Assembly (NCBI GenBank): GCA_002431715.1
Contig: DJHI01000210.1
Span: 1 to 6,385 of the forward strand
From: Armatimonadetes bacterium UBA5829
Lineage (GTDB): Bacteria; Armatimonadota; UBA5829
Direction: 5' to 3'
DNA: 6,385 bases
The position numbers and the translations under genes are program-made. This document shows, in pieces, positions 6,335 through 6,385 of this stretch. Under the pieces are notes generated by a model. It was not told where the DNA came from. It worked only from the letters and a program-made list of their open reading frames with translations, and ran no database searches. Position 1 is the stretch's first letter. Every line of letters starts with the position of its first letter.

Positions 6335-6385
6335 AAACTCAATGCCCGAAGCAGTCCGTGTAAACTGCTTCGGGCATTGAGTTTA
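6334..6385. repeat. Perfect inverted repeat, 22-base arms, 8-base loop
   Basis: The arms at 6334-6355 and 6364-6385 are exact reverse complements, with core GCCCGAAGCAGT, around the loop CCGTGTAA. The repeat may extend past the window. On the minus strand the stem is followed by a T-rich TTATTCTAC, which fits a terminator for a leftward gene lying to the right. On the plus strand it would be the first thing transcribed from the promoter at 6306-6334, as a leader hairpin or attenuator. The sequence alone does not decide. Confidence 0.6.

Larger units (their letters stand above)
6068..6385. other. Gene-free AT-rich right-hand region
   Basis: No convincing protein gene is present in these 318 bases. 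A leftward frame beginning with a GTG reads about 45 codons across both hairpins but has no ribosome binding site. The stretch holds two hairpins near 6110 and 6143, an AT-rich tract from about 6262 to 6304 (including ATTATTTA/TAAATAAT inverted arms at 6272-6279 and 6293-6300), a strong promoter match, and a long perfect inverted repeat at the right edge. Confidence 0.6.

Noticed and set aside
6334..6385. Integron attC site or first CRISPR repeat after an AT-rich leader
   Set aside because: The arms pair perfectly without the bulged bases of attC, no second repeat copy is visible, and the stem is too long and perfect for a CRISPR repeat.

Overview
The window is an ordinary-looking chromosomal stretch from a bacterium of intermediate base composition. 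It carries five protein genes, one cut by the left edge, and an AT-rich gene-free stretch at the right edge. No rRNA, tRNA, CRISPR array or intact mobile element is visible. The mix is a GH42-like hydrolase with a trimerisation domain, a GH130 enzyme, a CPA2 antiporter and a tandem-ACT protein. That suits an uncultured polysaccharide-degrading lineage such as Armatimonadota or a PVC-type group. This placement is a guess from gene content, because no phylogenetic marker lies in the window.

Layout, left to right. Positions 1-428 (minus) hold a GcvR-like tandem ACT protein that runs off the left edge. A gap of about 200 bases separates it from a divergent gene at 629-2830 (plus), a cytoplasmic GH42-like/GHL6-like glycoside hydrolase with a CxCxxC zinc motif and a trimerisation domain. 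Its reading frame is open back to 470, but the only good ribosome binding site sits before 629. A perfect 30-base palindrome at 2864-2893 ends the convergent unit on the right. That unit is a minus-strand pair: a CPA2 monovalent cation/proton antiporter (3429-4802, TTG start) followed by a flavin-binding general-stress-type protein (2940-3377). A stem-loop sits between the two, right against the second gene's ribosome binding site.

A divergent control region of 314 bases (4803-5116) separates the antiporter from a GH130 enzyme (5117-6067, plus), a beta-mannoside phosphorylase or hydrolase. It holds an inverted repeat and -10-like boxes facing both ways. After GH130 come two hairpins, an AT-rich tract, a near-consensus sigma-70-type promoter (TTGACA, 17-base spacer, TAGAAT), and a perfect inverted repeat with 22-base arms. 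The last base of the right arm is the last base of the window.

Two carbohydrate-active enzymes within 6 kb suggest a role in breaking down beta-linked plant sugars, with the antiporter and stress protein as housekeeping or ion/pH neighbours. They do not form one operon, so a joint function is inference. The features least explained by the genes are the promoter abutting the long perfect hairpin at the right edge, and the two similar GGATTT/AAATCC palindromes that each follow a glycoside hydrolase gene.
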